A DNA stretch of 64,000 bases from positions 310,001 to 374,000 of the forward strand of contig NZ_JABXWI010000002.1 in assembly GCF_014930365.1 (NCBI RefSeq), read 5' to 3'. Positions 8,723 to 18,872 of the stretch are shown piece by piece. Numbering within the stretch: position 1 is the first letter of the stretch; every line of letters starts with the position of its first letter. The notes beneath the pieces are model-generated. The model was not told the DNA's origin. It ran no database searches and saw nothing but the letters and a program-made list of their open reading frames with translations. Origin of the DNA: Streptomyces caniscabiei. GTDB taxonomy: Bacteria > Actinomycetota > Actinomycetes > Streptomycetales > Streptomycetaceae. Both the position numbers and the translations under genes were made by a program.

Positions 8723-9874
8723 CTACCCCTGTTTGAGGACTTCCTCGTAAAGCCGGACCGTCCGCCGGGCGACCGTGTCCCAGCCGAACTCCCGCACCGC
8801 GCGCTCCCGGCCGGCCTCGCCCATCCGGGCCGCCGCCGCGGGGTCGGCGAGCACCGAGTCCAGGGCGCGGGCCAGACCGCTCTCGAAGTCGTCCTCGGTC
8901 GGCACGAGCAGACCCGTGACACCGTCCTCCACTACCTCCGGTATACCGCCGACCCGGGAGGCCACCACCGCGGTCCCGCAGGCCATGGCCTCCAGGTTGA
9001 CGATACCCAGTGGTTCGTACACCGAGGGGCAGGCGAACACGGCCGCATGGGTGAGGAGCTGGATCACGTCCGGGCGCGGCAGCATCTGCGGGATCCAGAA
9101 CAGGCCCTCGCGGACGCGGCTCAGCTCCGCGAAGAGGTCCCGGAACTCCCGGTCGATCTCCGGCGTGTCCGGCGCGCCCGCGCAGAGCACGACCTGCGCG
9201 GCCGGGTCGATGTCCCGGACGGCCCGCAGCAGATGGGGCACGCCCTTCTGGCGGGTGATGCGGCCGACGAACAGGACGTACGGGCGAGTGGGGTCGACGC
9301 CGAGGCGGTCCAGGACGTCCGTGCCGTGGTCCGGCCGGTAGAGCGAGGTGTCGATGCCGTTGTGCACGACGTGCAGCCGCGCCGGGTCCAGGGCGGGGTA
9401 GCAGCCGAGGATGTCGTCGCGCATGGCGCCGGAGACGGCGATCACGGCGTCGGCCGACTCGATCGCGGTGCGCTCGGCCCAGCTGGACAGGGCGTAGCCG
9501 CCGCCGAGTTGTTCGGCCTTCCAGGGGCGCAGCGGTTCCAGCGAGTGCGCGGTCATCACGTGCGGGACGCCGTGCAGCAGCTTGCCGAGGTGGCCGGCCA
9601 GGTTGGCGTACCAGGTGTGCGAGTGGACCAGTTCGCGGCCTTCGAGGCCGGCGGCGATGGAGAGGTCGACGGAGAACGTGCGCAGCGCGTCGTTGGCGTC
9701 GTCGAGCGCGGACCAGGGCCGGTGGCGTACGACACCGCCGGCGGCGCCCTCGCCCCAGCAGTGCACGTCCAGGTCGACCAGGGACCTCAACTCGTGGGCG
9801 AGGAACTCGACATGGACGCCCGCGCCACCGTAGACGTCGGGCGGATACTCCCGGGTCAGCAGGCCGACTCGCAC
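8723..9874 (-). CDS. glgA: ADP-glucose-dependent GT4 glycosyltransferase (GlgA/GlgM type)
   Basis: Uses ADP-glucose to extend alpha-glucans, or, as shown for mycobacterial GlgM, to make maltose-1-phosphate from glucose-1-phosphate. It is a GT-B fold GT4 enzyme: the N-terminal loop YPPDVYGGAGVHVEFL, then HNGID, the FVGRITRQKGVPHLL hinge and the PSVYEPLGIVNLEAMACGTAVV nucleotide-binding block. The GTG at 9874 (VRVGLLTREYPP) is preferred; a 23-residue upstream extension in frame lacks family likeness. The resulting 383 residues match the actinobacterial family. It probably heads an operon with glgC. Sequence does not decide between synthase and maltose-1-phosphate synthase. Confidence 0.9.
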   Translation of the reverse strand: MRVGLLTREYPPDVYGGAGVHVEFLAHELRSLVDLDVHCWGEGAAGGVVRHRPWSALDDANDALRTFSVDLSIAAGLEGRELVHSHTWYANLAGHLGKLLHGVPHVMTAHSLEPLRPWKAEQLGGGYALSSWAERTAIESADAVIAVSGAMRDDILGCYPALDPARLHVVHNGIDTSLYRPDHGTDVLDRLGVDPTRPYVLFVGRITRQKGVPHLLRAVRDIDPAAQVVLCAGAPDTPEIDREFRDLFAELSRVREGLFWIPQMLPRPDVIQLLTHAAVFACPSVYEPLGIVNLEAMACGTAVVASRVGGIPEVVEDGVTGLLVPTEDDFESGLARALDSVLADPAAAARMGEAGRERAVREFGWDTVARRTVRLYEEVLKQG

Positions 9875-9970
9875 CCGGAACCCCCTGATCTCAGCGGCTG
9901 GTTCCCACATGGTCACCCAGAAGGGTCGGTTGGGGAAGACCACGATGTTCGCGCGGGCGCACGCCCGGGG

Positions 9971-10759
9971 TCAGGAGCGGGAGCCGCTGCCTGGGCGGGT
10001 GCCGGGCGGCCGGTCGAAGCAGCAGTCGCCGCACAGCCCGCCGCCGGGCAGCCGGTAGTAGAGGCAGCAGCTGCGGCGGCGGAGGGTGACCGGGTCGAGC
10101 GTGCCGACCAGGGTGGGGTGCGCGAACAGGTCGGTGGCGAGGGCGCGGGCCCGACTCGCCTCCTCCGTACGGCCGTTGACGACCGCCCAGCGGTCGATCT
10201 GACGTACGGCGCCGATCAGCGCGGAGGCCGCGTTCCCCCACAGCAGACGCTCGGAGAGCCGCAGTTGAGCGCGCAGGGACGCCGCCAGCGGGACGAGGTG
10301 GCCCTCCCGTACGACCTCGCCGATCCGCTCGGCGGGCAGGCCGCGCACCTCGGTCAGCCACAGTTCGTCGGGGGCGCTCGCGTCGGGGTCCCAGCGCAGG
10401 AGGCGGGGGTCGAGATCGGGGACGCGCCCGTACAGGGCGGCCGAGCCCAGGGCCACCGACCACAGCCGGGCGGCGAAGCCGAGGTGGGCGATGGACGCGG
10501 CCACGCGCGGCTCGGGCGCCCGGAGACTCCGCGCGACTTTTCGGGCACGGAAAATTACGGGATTCGCGTAAACCTCCTCTTTCACCTCGGCACCCCGTGC
10601 CGCATAGGCCTGAGCGAGCGTCGGCGGTCGGCCGTGCGGTGGCAGCCCCGTGCGTAGTACGAAGAAGTCGCCGAGTGTCGAGAGGGCGGTGAGGCCGGGG
10701 TCGTCATCCACGAGGACGAGTAGTACCAGGGCCCCGACGCGCCGTTCACCAGGCGGCAT
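9971..10759 (-). CDS. FhuF-like (2Fe-2S) siderophore-iron reductase family protein
   Basis: The C-terminus carries the FhuF-type cluster motif CC-x10-C-x2-C (SCCLYYRLPGGGLCGDCC), which binds a 2Fe-2S centre in ferric-siderophore reductases. The N-terminal 220 residues are helical, as in the family. There is no siderophore biosynthesis or uptake gene alongside, so the partner is unknown. The start is uncertain: ATG at 10759 has only weak spacing to a CAGGG, and a GTG about 15 codons later (VDDDPGLTALSTLGDFF) would give a more typical N-terminus. It is divergent from the transporter at 10941. Confidence 0.8.
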   Translation of the reverse strand: MPPGERRVGALVLLVLVDDDPGLTALSTLGDFFVLRTGLPPHGRPPTLAQAYAARGAEVKEEVYANPVIFRARKVARSLRAPEPRVAASIAHLGFAARLWSVALGSAALYGRVPDLDPRLLRWDPDASAPDELWLTEVRGLPAERIGEVVREGHLVPLAASLRAQLRLSERLLWGNAASALIGAVRQIDRWAVVNGRTEEASRARALATDLFAHPTLVGTLDPVTLRRRSCCLYYRLPGGGLCGDCCFDRPPGTRPGSGSRS

Positions 10760-10940
10760 GCACCCTGTGTCGCCCGTCTGAGGTATGACCCCGAGTCGCC
10801 CGTACTCCAACGGCAGTAGGACTCATTGAGTGCTCAGGTACGACGACGCGAACGCGTATCCGAGGCATCGTGGACACCATGAAAGCCGAGCGTTCACCGC
10901 GCCGGGCCGGGAGCCCCCGCGCCGCGTTGAGGAGCCGCAC

Positions 10941-12140
10941 ATGAGCGCCCTCGCGTTGTCCGTGCTGCTGTCGTTCGTCTCCGCCGTGGCCTACGCGGGC
11001 GGGGCGATCGTGCAGGAGCGAGTCGCGGTGTCCTCCCCCGGCCGGTCCTACGCGCCGCTGCGCCGGCCCGTCTGGTGGGCGGCCGTCGGGCTGAACGGCC
11101 TGGGCGGACTGCTGCACGTGGTGGCACTGGCCTACGGCCCGCTGAGCCTGGTGCAGCCGCTGGGCGCGCTGACCATCGTCTTCGCCCTGCCCATGGCGGC
11201 GCTCTTCGTGGGCCGCCGGGCGGGCGCGACGGCCTGGCGGGGCGCGATCATGGCCACGGTGGGCCTCGCGGGACTGCTCTCCCTGGTCGGCTCGGCCGAC
11301 GCCCAGTCACTGGACACCGCCGAGCGGGTGCTGGTGGCCGTGGTCAGCGGCGGCGCGGTGGCCGCGCTGACCGTGGCGGGACGCGCGGCGCACCGGCACC
11401 CGGCGGTCCGCAGCATCCTCCTCGCGGTCGCCTCCGGTGTCGCGTTCGGCATGTCCTCGGTCTTCACCAAGACGGTCGCCGTCGACTGGACCCACGGCGT
11501 GGCCCTCTCCGACGTGCCGTCCCTCGCGGTCATCGGTGTCTTCGCGACGGCCGGTCTGCTGCTGTCGCAGGCCGCGTACCGGGGCGCCGGCCTGGCGGCC
11601 CCGCTGGCCACGCTCACCGTGGTGAACCCGGTGGTGGCGGCCGCGGTCGGCATCACGATGTTCGGCGAGACGTTCCGCTACGGCACGACCGGCACCCTGC
11701 TCGCGCTGGGCTGCGGGGTCGTCGCGGCGGGCGGCCTGATCCTGCTGACCACCGAGCGGCTCGGCGACGAGGCGCGGGCGGACCGGGCCGACGAGGGCCT
11801 TCCGGTTCCGGCCACCGGACAGCCGGCGACGGCGTCCGGGGGTGTGGTGTCCGGGGCTCTGGTGTCCAGGGGCGCGGCGTCCGGGACCGTCGACGTGGAG
11901 TCGCTCACCGTGGAGCAGCTGCTCGCGGATCTGCCGCGGCAGACCGTCGGGGCGCCGGGGGCGGACGAGGGCGCGATCGACCTGGACAGGCCGGTGGTCG
12001 TACCGGCCCCGTTCCTGCGGCGGAGTCAGGAGTACGGGGAGGACGTCCTGCCCGGCAACCTGCTGCCGCTGCCCTTCCACGGCGGGCCGTACGTGCCGAG
12101 GGCACTCCTCGACCGGCATCGCGACCGTGTGAAATCGTGA
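10941..12140 (+). CDS. DMT-superfamily (EamA-like) transporter
   Basis: A 399-residue membrane protein with about nine to ten predicted transmembrane segments in residues 1-275, matching the drug/metabolite transporter fold, including the repeated GxxxG-rich helices. The final 120 residues are soluble and acidic, an unusually long cytoplasmic tail for the family, with SLTVEQLLADLP near its middle. The start ATG follows GAGGAG by 7 bases. The cargo is unknown. Confidence 0.82.
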   Translation: MSALALSVLLSFVSAVAYAGGAIVQERVAVSSPGRSYAPLRRPVWWAAVGLNGLGGLLHVVALAYGPLSLVQPLGALTIVFALPMAALFVGRRAGATAWRGAIMATVGLAGLLSLVGSADAQSLDTAERVLVAVVSGGAVAALTVAGRAAHRHPAVRSILLAVASGVAFGMSSVFTKTVAVDWTHGVALSDVPSLAVIGVFATAGLLLSQAAYRGAGLAAPLATLTVVNPVVAAAVGITMFGETFRYGTTGTLLALGCGVVAAGGLILLTTERLGDEARADRADEGLPVPATGQPATASGGVVSGALVSRGAASGTVDVESLTVEQLLADLPRQTVGAPGADEGAIDLDRPVVVPAPFLRRSQEYGEDVLPGNLLPLPFHGGPYVPRALLDRHRDRVKS

Positions 12141-12167
12141 GCGGGAGGCCCGGACCGGGCCTCCCGC
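12141..12167. terminator. bidirectional terminator between convergent genes
   Basis: GCGGGAGGCCCGG and CCGGGCCTCCCGC form a 13-base stem starting directly after the transporter stop and 7 bases from the stop of the convergent wall-hydrolase gene. Confidence 0.8.
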
Positions 12168-12173
12168 ACCACG

Positions 12174-13652
<1,479 letters not shown>

Positions 13653-15092
13653 ATGAGCACTTCAGCCCAGATCGGCGTCACCGGCCTCGCGGTCATGGGG
13701 AGCAACCTCGCCCGCAACTTCGCCCGCAACGGCTACACGGTCGCGGTGCACAACCGCTCCGCGGCGAAGACCCACGCGCTGATCAAGGAGCACGGGCACG
13801 AGGGCGACTTCATCGCGGCCGAGACCGCCAAGGACTTCGTCCAGGCGCTGGAGCGCCCCCGGCGCCTGGTCGTCATGGTGAAGGCGGGCGGGCCCACGGA
13901 CGCGGTGATCGAGGAGTTCGCACCGCTCCTGGAGCCCGGCGACATGATCATCGACGGTGGCAACGCGCACTTCGCCGACACCCGCCGCCGGGAGGCCGCG
14001 CTGCGCGAGCAGGGCATCCACTTCGTCGGCGCGGGCATCTCCGGCGGCGAGGAGGGCGCGCTCAACGGACCGAGCATCATGCCCGGCGGCCCGGTCGAGT
14101 CGTACGACTCCCTCGGCCCGATGCTGGAGAAGATCTCCGCGAAGGCCGCCGACGGCGCGCCGTGCGTCACGCACGTGGGCCCGGACGGCGCCGGACACTT
14201 CGTGAAGATGGTCCACAACGGCATCGAGTACGCCGACATGCAGCTGATCGGTGAGGCGTACCAGCTGCTGCGCGACGTGGCCGGCTACACCCCCGCACAG
14301 ATCGCCGAGATCTTCCGCACCTGGAACACCGGGCGCCTCGACTCGTACCTGATCGAGATCACGGCCGAGGTGCTCGCGCACGTGGACGCGGCCACGGGCA
14401 AGCCGTTCGTGGATGTGGTGGTCGACCAGGCCGAGCAGAAGGGCACCGGCCGCTGGACCGTCCAGATCGCGCTGGACCTGGGCGTTCCGGTGTCCGGTAT
14501 CGCCGAGGCCGTCTTCGCGCGCTCGCTGTCGGGCCACGCCGCGCTGCGCGACGCGTCCCGCTCGCTGGCCGGCCCGAAGGCCACCCCGCTCAGCGCGGCC
14601 GAGGCGGGCGCCTTCGCCGACCGCGTCGAGCAGGCGCTGTACGCCTCCAAGATCGTGTCCTACACCCAGGGCTTCCACGAGATCGACGCCGCGCGCGCCG
14701 AGTACGACTGGAACATCGACCTGGGCAAGGTCGCCTCGATCTGGCGCGGCGGCTGCATCATCCGCGCGGCCTTCCTGGACAGGATCCGCGCGGCGTACGA
14801 CGCCCGGCCCGACCTGCCGAGCCTGCTCTCCGACGAGACGTTCGCCCAGGAGATCGCGGCGGCGCAGGACGACTGGCGCGAGGTGCTGGTCGCCGCGACG
14901 CGCCAGGGCGTGCCCACGCCCGGTTTCTCGGCGGCGCTGGCGTACTACGACGCGCTGCGCGCCGAACGGCTGCCCGCGGCGCTCACGCAGGGCCAGCGGG
15001 ACTTCTTCGGTGCGCACACGTACCGTCGCGTCGACCGCGAGGGTTCGTTCCACACGCTGTGGGGGCAGGGCCGCGGCGAGGTCGAGGCCTGA
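13653..15092 (+). CDS. gnd: 6-phosphogluconate dehydrogenase, NADP-dependent, decarboxylating
   Basis: Oxidises 6-phosphogluconate to ribulose-5-phosphate with CO2 release, yielding NADPH in the pentose phosphate pathway. The 479-residue length marks the long type, as in E. coli. It shows the GLAVMGSNLARN Rossmann loop, IIDGGNAHF, GAGISGGEEGALNGPSIMPGG and the catalytic HFVKMVHNGIEYADMQ, plus the C-terminal EGSFHTLWG tail that reaches into the partner subunit. The ATG at 13653 follows ATAGGAG. It is a single gene, followed by a strong hairpin. Confidence 0.97.
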   Translation: MSTSAQIGVTGLAVMGSNLARNFARNGYTVAVHNRSAAKTHALIKEHGHEGDFIAAETAKDFVQALERPRRLVVMVKAGGPTDAVIEEFAPLLEPGDMIIDGGNAHFADTRRREAALREQGIHFVGAGISGGEEGALNGPSIMPGGPVESYDSLGPMLEKISAKAADGAPCVTHVGPDGAGHFVKMVHNGIEYADMQLIGEAYQLLRDVAGYTPAQIAEIFRTWNTGRLDSYLIEITAEVLAHVDAATGKPFVDVVVDQAEQKGTGRWTVQIALDLGVPVSGIAEAVFARSLSGHAALRDASRSLAGPKATPLSAAEAGAFADRVEQALYASKIVSYTQGFHEIDAARAEYDWNIDLGKVASIWRGGCIIRAAFLDRIRAAYDARPDLPSLLSDETFAQEIAAAQDDWREVLVAATRQGVPTPGFSAALAYYDALRAERLPAALTQGQRDFFGAHTYRRVDREGSFHTLWGQGRGEVEA

Positions 15093-15168
15093 GGACCGCC
15101 GGAGCGAGCCTGCCTGAGGGAGTGGGTGTGCTGATCGGTCGGCGGCTGCGGGTCGTCGGTGGCTGGTC

Positions 15169-15189
15169 GCGCAGTTCCCCGCGCCCCTG
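15169..15189 (+). repeat. single arm of the GCGCAGTTCCCCGCG repeat family
   Basis: Identical over 21 bases to the left arm at 5810-5830, here without its inverted partner. It stands between gnd and its terminator. Confidence 0.75.
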
Positions 15190-15200
15190 AACCTGGTTGA

Positions 15201-15235
15201 TGTGGCCCGGCGTGAGGAGTTCACGCCGGGCCACA
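15201..15235. terminator. strong hairpin after gnd
   Basis: A perfect 15-base stem (TGTGGCCCGGCGTGA / TCACGCCGGGCCACA) with a 5-base loop lies between gnd and the convergent proline-rich gene, and would serve both strands. Confidence 0.85.
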
Positions 15236-15252
15236 CTTCTCCGTCCGCTCCG

Positions 15253-15438
15253 CTAGGACAGCGGTCCCGGCCTCGGTTCGCCCGGGACCGGGTCCGGGCC
15301 CGGGGGATTGGGCACGGGGTCCGGGTCGGGGGTGGGGACCGGGTCGGGGAACGGGGGCGGAGGGAAAGGTTCCGGGTGGTCGGGGCCCGGGCCCGGGGTG
15401 GGGCCCGGCTTCACGGGGTCCGGGTCGGGGTGTGTCAT
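15253..15438 (-). CDS. 61-residue proline-rich acidic protein
   Basis: Unrecognised. The protein is almost wholly Pro, Asp, Gly and Glu in short PDPDPV/PGPGP repeats, ending PRPGPLS. The ATG at 15438 follows GGAGG by 7 bases, which supports translation despite the low complexity. There is no signal peptide. It is probably disordered and cytoplasmic. The DNA repeat of GGGTCCGGG units could drive length variation between strains. Confidence 0.55.
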   Translation of the reverse strand: MTHPDPDPVKPGPTPGPGPDHPEPFPPPPFPDPVPTPDPDPVPNPPGPDPVPGEPRPGPLS

Positions 15439-15554
15439 CGCGTCCTCCAGCCATGGATACGTCGGCCATGGGCCTATCCATCGGGTACCCGTCGCCCGCG
15501 CGGTCACGCACCCGGTCGGCCGAGCCGCCGCGACCGCCTTCGCCGACGGGTTCC

Positions 15555-15899
15555 TCAGAAGCCCTCGGGGTGGGCGATCAGCCAGTCCTTCGCGGCCCGC
15601 AGCAGCTCGGGACCGGCGGCGGGGGCCTCCTCGGGGTGGCGTTCGGCCCACTTCACGACGTACGGGCACAGGGGGGCGACGACGACGCCCTCGCGGGCCG
15701 CGATGCCGTACAGCTCCCTGGCCAGCGAGCCGGCGACGCCCTGCCCCTCGTACGCGGACTCGACGATGGTGTGGACCGGGACGAGCGCGCTCTGCGGGGA
15801 GGCGAGCACGAAGTACTGGATGTGACCGGCCAGTTCGTCACCGGCGAAGGCCTCGAGGCGGCCACCCGCCCGGTCGTCGCGGATCTGTACGTCGCTCAT
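15555..15899 (-). CDS. small GNAT (YjdJ/YidJ-type) acetyltransferase
   Basis: 114 residues of the minimal GNAT fold. IQYFVLASPQSALVPVHTIVESAYEGQGVAGSLARELY contains the acetyl-CoA loop EGQGVAG, and the ending CPYVVKWAERHPE is the hallmark of the short YjdJ-like group. The substrate is unknown. It is adjacent to panD on the same strand, 48 bases downstream, and may share its transcript. Confidence 0.85.
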   Translation of the reverse strand: MSDVQIRDDRAGGRLEAFAGDELAGHIQYFVLASPQSALVPVHTIVESAYEGQGVAGSLARELYGIAAREGVVVAPLCPYVVKWAERHPEEAPAAGPELLRAAKDWLIAHPEGF

Positions 15900-15947
15900 G
15901 GCACTCCTCGCGTGCGGATCGGGGACGCCGGGCGGTCGCCGGGGGCC

Positions 15948-16367
15948 TCAGACGGTGACGGCCTGCGGGCTGCGCCGCTGGTCCGATCCGGGCACCGGCT
16001 CGGAGGCGTCCGAACCGAGCGCGACGATCCGGTTGTCCTGGTCCACGTGCACGACCCTGGGCCGCAGTGCGCGGGCCTCGGCGTCGGAGACCTGAGCGTA
16101 ACTGATGATGATCACAAGATCGCCGGGATGCACGAGATGGGCCGCGGCGCCGTTGATCCCGATCACGCCGGAGCCTCGCTCGCCCTCGATGACGTACGTC
16201 TCCAGCCGGGCGCCGTTGGTGATGTCGACGATGTGCACGAGCTCACCCGGCAGCAGGTCGGCGGCGTCGAGCAGATCGGCGTCGATGGTCACGGACCCGA
16301 CGTAGTGCAGGTCGGCCTGGGTGACGGTCGCGCGGTGGATCTTGGACTTGAACATGGTGCGCAGCAT
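15948..16367 (-). CDS. panD: aspartate 1-decarboxylase proenzyme
   Basis: Decarboxylates L-aspartate to beta-alanine for pantothenate and CoA. The 139-residue proenzyme self-cleaves between Gly24 and Ser25 (HYVG|SVTID) to form the pyruvoyl cofactor. Arg-54-type and Tyr-58-type residues are present in the conserved [12 protein letters not shown] block, and NGAAAHLV is also typical. The start at ATG 16367 gives [17 protein letters not shown], matching the family. There are no other pan genes here. Confidence 0.97.
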   Translation of the reverse strand: MLRTMFKSKIHRATVTQADLHYVGSVTIDADLLDAADLLPGELVHIVDITNGARLETYVIEGERGSGVIGINGAAAHLVHPGDLVIIISYAQVSDAEARALRPRVVHVDQDNRIVALGSDASEPVPGSDQRRSPQAVTV

Positions 16368-16499
16368 GTTGGACTCCCGAAAGACGGCTCCCTGCCTGCT
16401 TTGTGCAGGTCAAGGGCGTTCTTCACCTTACACGGAGAGACTGCACCCGATGCTTGTGAGTAACGTCGCTCGACTCCGGGGTGGCCATTCGTCCGCCGT

Positions 16500-16982
16500 C
16501 TATCTGAGGGACTCGAACGGGTTCGTGAACGAGGTCAGGTCGCTCACACGGACCAGGCTGAGTTCGCCGGGTTCGATCTCGGAGCCGGACAGGACCACTT
16601 CCGTGCTCTCGACGCGTCCCCGAGCGACCCAGCAGCGGTTGACGCTGTTGCGCCAGAGCTCGAACGTCGTGGGATTCCCGTCCGTGGTGAGGGTGACGGA
16701 CTCCGAGACCGGCAAGCCGTCCAGGGGTTCCCCGCCAAGGCCGTAGTAGATGCCGAGAGCGCGTTCCAGAGCTATGCCGGCCTCCGCGTTTCCGGAGGAG
16801 GCGCTGACGACCGTGACGTGCTCGGCCTGGGGGTCGAAGTACGGAGAGCCGAACCACAGGGACACGTGGACGTCGCCGGTGACTTCGTCGTAGCCGTGCC
16901 CCATGACCTGCCGTGATGCCGGCCAACCGGCGTCTACGGCGAAGATGTCGAAGCCCTGTGCCGAGAGGCCGTGATCGTTCAT
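16500..16982 (-). CDS. hypothetical 160-residue protein
   Basis: Unrecognised. It is soluble with no signal peptide, mixed alpha/beta composition, and one conserved-looking core FELWRNSVNRCWVARGRVESTEVVL. Codon use and the clean ATG start support a real gene. By chance or not, the last five residues are FESLR, fitting the FxSxx-COOH pattern, but the protein is far longer than Fxs precursors and has no maturase nearby. Confidence 0.65.
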   Translation of the reverse strand: MNDHGLSAQGFDIFAVDAGWPASRQVMGHGYDEVTGDVHVSLWFGSPYFDPQAEHVTVVSASSGNAEAGIALERALGIYYGLGGEPLDGLPVSESVTLTTDGNPTTFELWRNSVNRCWVARGRVESTEVVLSGSEIEPGELSLVRVSDLTSFTNPFESLR

Positions 16983-17181
16983 GGGATCCCCCGCGTGCTC
17001 GTCCGTGAACAGGCAATTGCCCCCGCGAGAGAAGCAGCATGAAGTGAGCGCGAGTTGTCGCTACGGCAGCCGGCACGCGAAATCGGGGTCAGCCCGCGAG
17101 GGTTACGACCCCTGGCTCCTGACAAGGGTGCGAGTGCGTCCGGGGCATGGCAGCCCAGGAGGCGAGCGACTGGTCTCGGGT

Positions 17182-17307
17182 ATGGCGTGGGCGGGGCCCG
17201 GTGACCGCGTCCTGTTCGAAGCGGACGAGGAGCGCTGGCACGGTGCCGTCCACTGGCTGAACCCCGTCACCGACGAGGAGTACACCGCCGTCCCGGCCAC
17301 CGACTGA
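17182..17307 (+). CDS. possible 41-residue hypothetical protein
   Basis: MAWAGPGDRVLFEADEER opens a short acidic frame ending EEYTAVPATD. There is no good ribosome-binding site, and the frame is open further upstream in less gene-like sequence. It may be a tiny gene or a remnant of a larger one, and sits just ahead of the MMPL fragment. Confidence 0.3.
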   Translation: MAWAGPGDRVLFEADEERWHGAVHWLNPVTDEEYTAVPATD

Positions 17308-17359
17308 TCTCGGGCGGCCCCCGCGAAGCCGCCTCCTGATCTCCTCAGCCCGGCGATCG

Positions 17360-17560
17360 CGCACATTCATCTTCGGCGCCTTCATCCTGAGCGACGACCG
17401 CATGCTCCAGCAGTTCGGGCTGGGCCTGGCCGTCGCCATCCTCCTCGACGCCGTGATCATCCGCAGCCTCATCGTCCCCGCGGCCCTGCAGATGCTCGGC
17501 CGCCGCGCCCGGTGGCTCCCCGCATGGCTGGAGCGGAGATCGCCCAAGGTGTTCGGCAGC
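17360..17560 (+). pseudogene. C-terminal remnant of an MMPL/RND-type transporter
   Basis: The frame reads FIFGAFILSDDRMLQQFGLG, then LAVAILLDAVIIRSLIVPA and LQMLGRRARWLPAWLERRSP, which is exactly the last two transmembrane helices and tail of MMPL-family transporters (normally about 700 residues). Nothing upstream matches the missing domains and no start signal is present, so this is a fragment left by deletion. Confidence 0.8.
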
Positions 17561-17956
17561 CTCGGTGCCGCCGTGCCGCCGGACAGCTGCCGGACGGCAT
17601 CGCGGGGCTTCTGCTCACCGCGAGCCAGGCGTTCATCAAGGGCAGCGGCTCGCCTCCTGCACCGCGGCCGGCGTGCTGTGTGCTGTTCGGCGCCGCGGTG
17701 CCGGCCGGTCTGATGCCGCGTCATCTGCGGATCGACGGCCCGTCGGCCGGGGACCCGCACGCCGCTGCCCGGGTTCGCAGGGCCATGACGCCAAGGTCCC
17801 CACCGGCTGAGCGGAGGGCTCCACCGCCGAGGCCTCCCTCCGTCGGCACCGGCCTGGCACCGCACCGTGCCGGAGCGCCGTCCCCCGGCCTGCCGCGATG
17901 ACTCAGGGTGAGGCCGCGCACCCGCACGGCTGGCCATCGGCCGGGGTCGCACTATC

Positions 17957-18583
17957 GTGGATGGCATGGGCGATCTCGCCGGCCCGGACGACGACGGGCT
18001 CCCTCCCGATCGGACCCAGGCCATCCTCGAAGCGGCCAAGGAGGTCGCTTCGCTGCTCAAGGCCGGTGGGCATCCCTTCGCGCTGGCGGGCGGCGTCGCC
18101 GTGTACGCCCACGGCGGGCCGGGGACGCTTCAGCACGACGTCGACTTCTGTGTGCTGCCGGAGGACATCGAGGCGGTCACCGCCACCCTCCAGGCCGCAG
18201 GGCTGTCCGTGGTCGAGCCGCCCGAGGACTGGCTGCTGAAGACCCGGAGCCAGGGCCAGGAGGTCGACCTGATCTTCCGGCCGTCCCGGGCCCCGGTCAG
18301 CCGCGAACTGCTGGACCGGGCGGAGGTGCTGTCGGTCCAGTCCGTGTGGATGCCCGTGCTGGCGGCGACTGATCTGCTCGTCGGACGTCTCCTGGCGTTC
18401 TCCGAGCACTACTGCGACTTCGGTGCCGTGCTGCCGATCGCCCGCACCCTGCGCGAGAAGATCGACTGGGACCGGGTGCGGCAGGAGTGCGGTGCCGAGC
18501 CGATGCCGGCCGCGTTCCTCTTCCTGCTGGAGCGCCTCCACGTGATCGAGCCGGAGGAGACCGGCGATGGCGACAGGACATGA
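17957..18583 (+). CDS. nucleotidyltransferase-fold protein
   Basis: 208 residues. The core FALAGGVAVYAHGGPGTLQHDVDFCV matches the minimal nucleotidyltransferase superfamily (AbiEii/MNT-like; G-G then H-D-V-D metal ligands), and a third acidic strand is EVDLIFR. Such proteins occur both as toxins and as tailoring enzymes; the sequence does not say which. GTG at 17957 or the in-frame ATG at 17966 could start it. It overlaps the next gene by 17 bases and so heads a three-gene operon. Confidence 0.75.
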   Translation: MDGMGDLAGPDDDGLPPDRTQAILEAAKEVASLLKAGGHPFALAGGVAVYAHGGPGTLQHDVDFCVLPEDIEAVTATLQAAGLSVVEPPEDWLLKTRSQGQEVDLIFRPSRAPVSRELLDRAEVLSVQSVWMPVLAATDLLVGRLLAFSEHYCDFGAVLPIARTLREKIDWDRVRQECGAEPMPAAFLFLLERLHVIEPEETGDGDRT

Positions 18584-18872
18584 GCACCCGCCGGCGGACG
18601 GCCCGGGACACCGCGCCGCACACCCGCCGGCGCACACCGAGTACCGCATAGCCCATCTGGAGGAGCGGCTCGCCCGGAGCGAGCTGGCCGAGCTCGGGAT
18701 GCGGATCGAGGCGCGCGGCGACGCCGTGCACATCACCGGCACGGCGTCCACGCCGGCCGATCGTGAGGCGATCCTGCGCCTGGCGGCGGAGGAGCTGCCG
18801 GGTGTGCCCGTACGGGCGGACATCACGCTGGCCGACGTCACCGCGCCGGACCGTCCCGAGGAGCTGTCGTGA
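18567..18872 (+). CDS. small BON-like domain protein
   Basis: 101 residues. A His/Pro-rich N-terminus of about 25 residues precedes a single alpha-beta unit, AELGMRIEARGDAVHITGTA, then PADREAILRLAAEELPGVPV, resembling one BON domain, a module often linked to envelope association. There is no signal peptide. It overlaps the previous gene by 17 bases and the phosphoesterase by 4, indicating translational coupling. Function unknown. Confidence 0.65.
   Translation: MATGHEHPPADGPGHRAAHPPAHTEYRIAHLEERLARSELAELGMRIEARGDAVHITGTASTPADREAILRLAAEELPGVPVRADITLADVTAPDRPEELS

Larger units (their letters stand above)
16983..17956. other. decayed, mostly non-coding stretch
   Basis: Nearly 1 kb without an intact recognisable gene. 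It holds a doubtful 41-residue frame at 17182-17307 and the C-terminal remnant of an MMPL transporter (17360-17560). After that, all frames show only composition-driven reading frames rich in R, P and A. It looks like an old deletion scar. Confidence 0.6.

Noticed and set aside
7445..9874. glgC and the WS/DGAT gene as a single carbon-storage operon
   Set aside because: A clear intrinsic terminator at 7371-7398 separates them, so they are only neighbours.
16500..16514. C-terminal FESLR of the hypothetical protein fits FxSxx-COOH
   Set aside because: The protein is 160 residues, lacks the LGHxxRR leader block and has no maturase adjacent; a five-residue pattern with two fixed positions occurs by chance.
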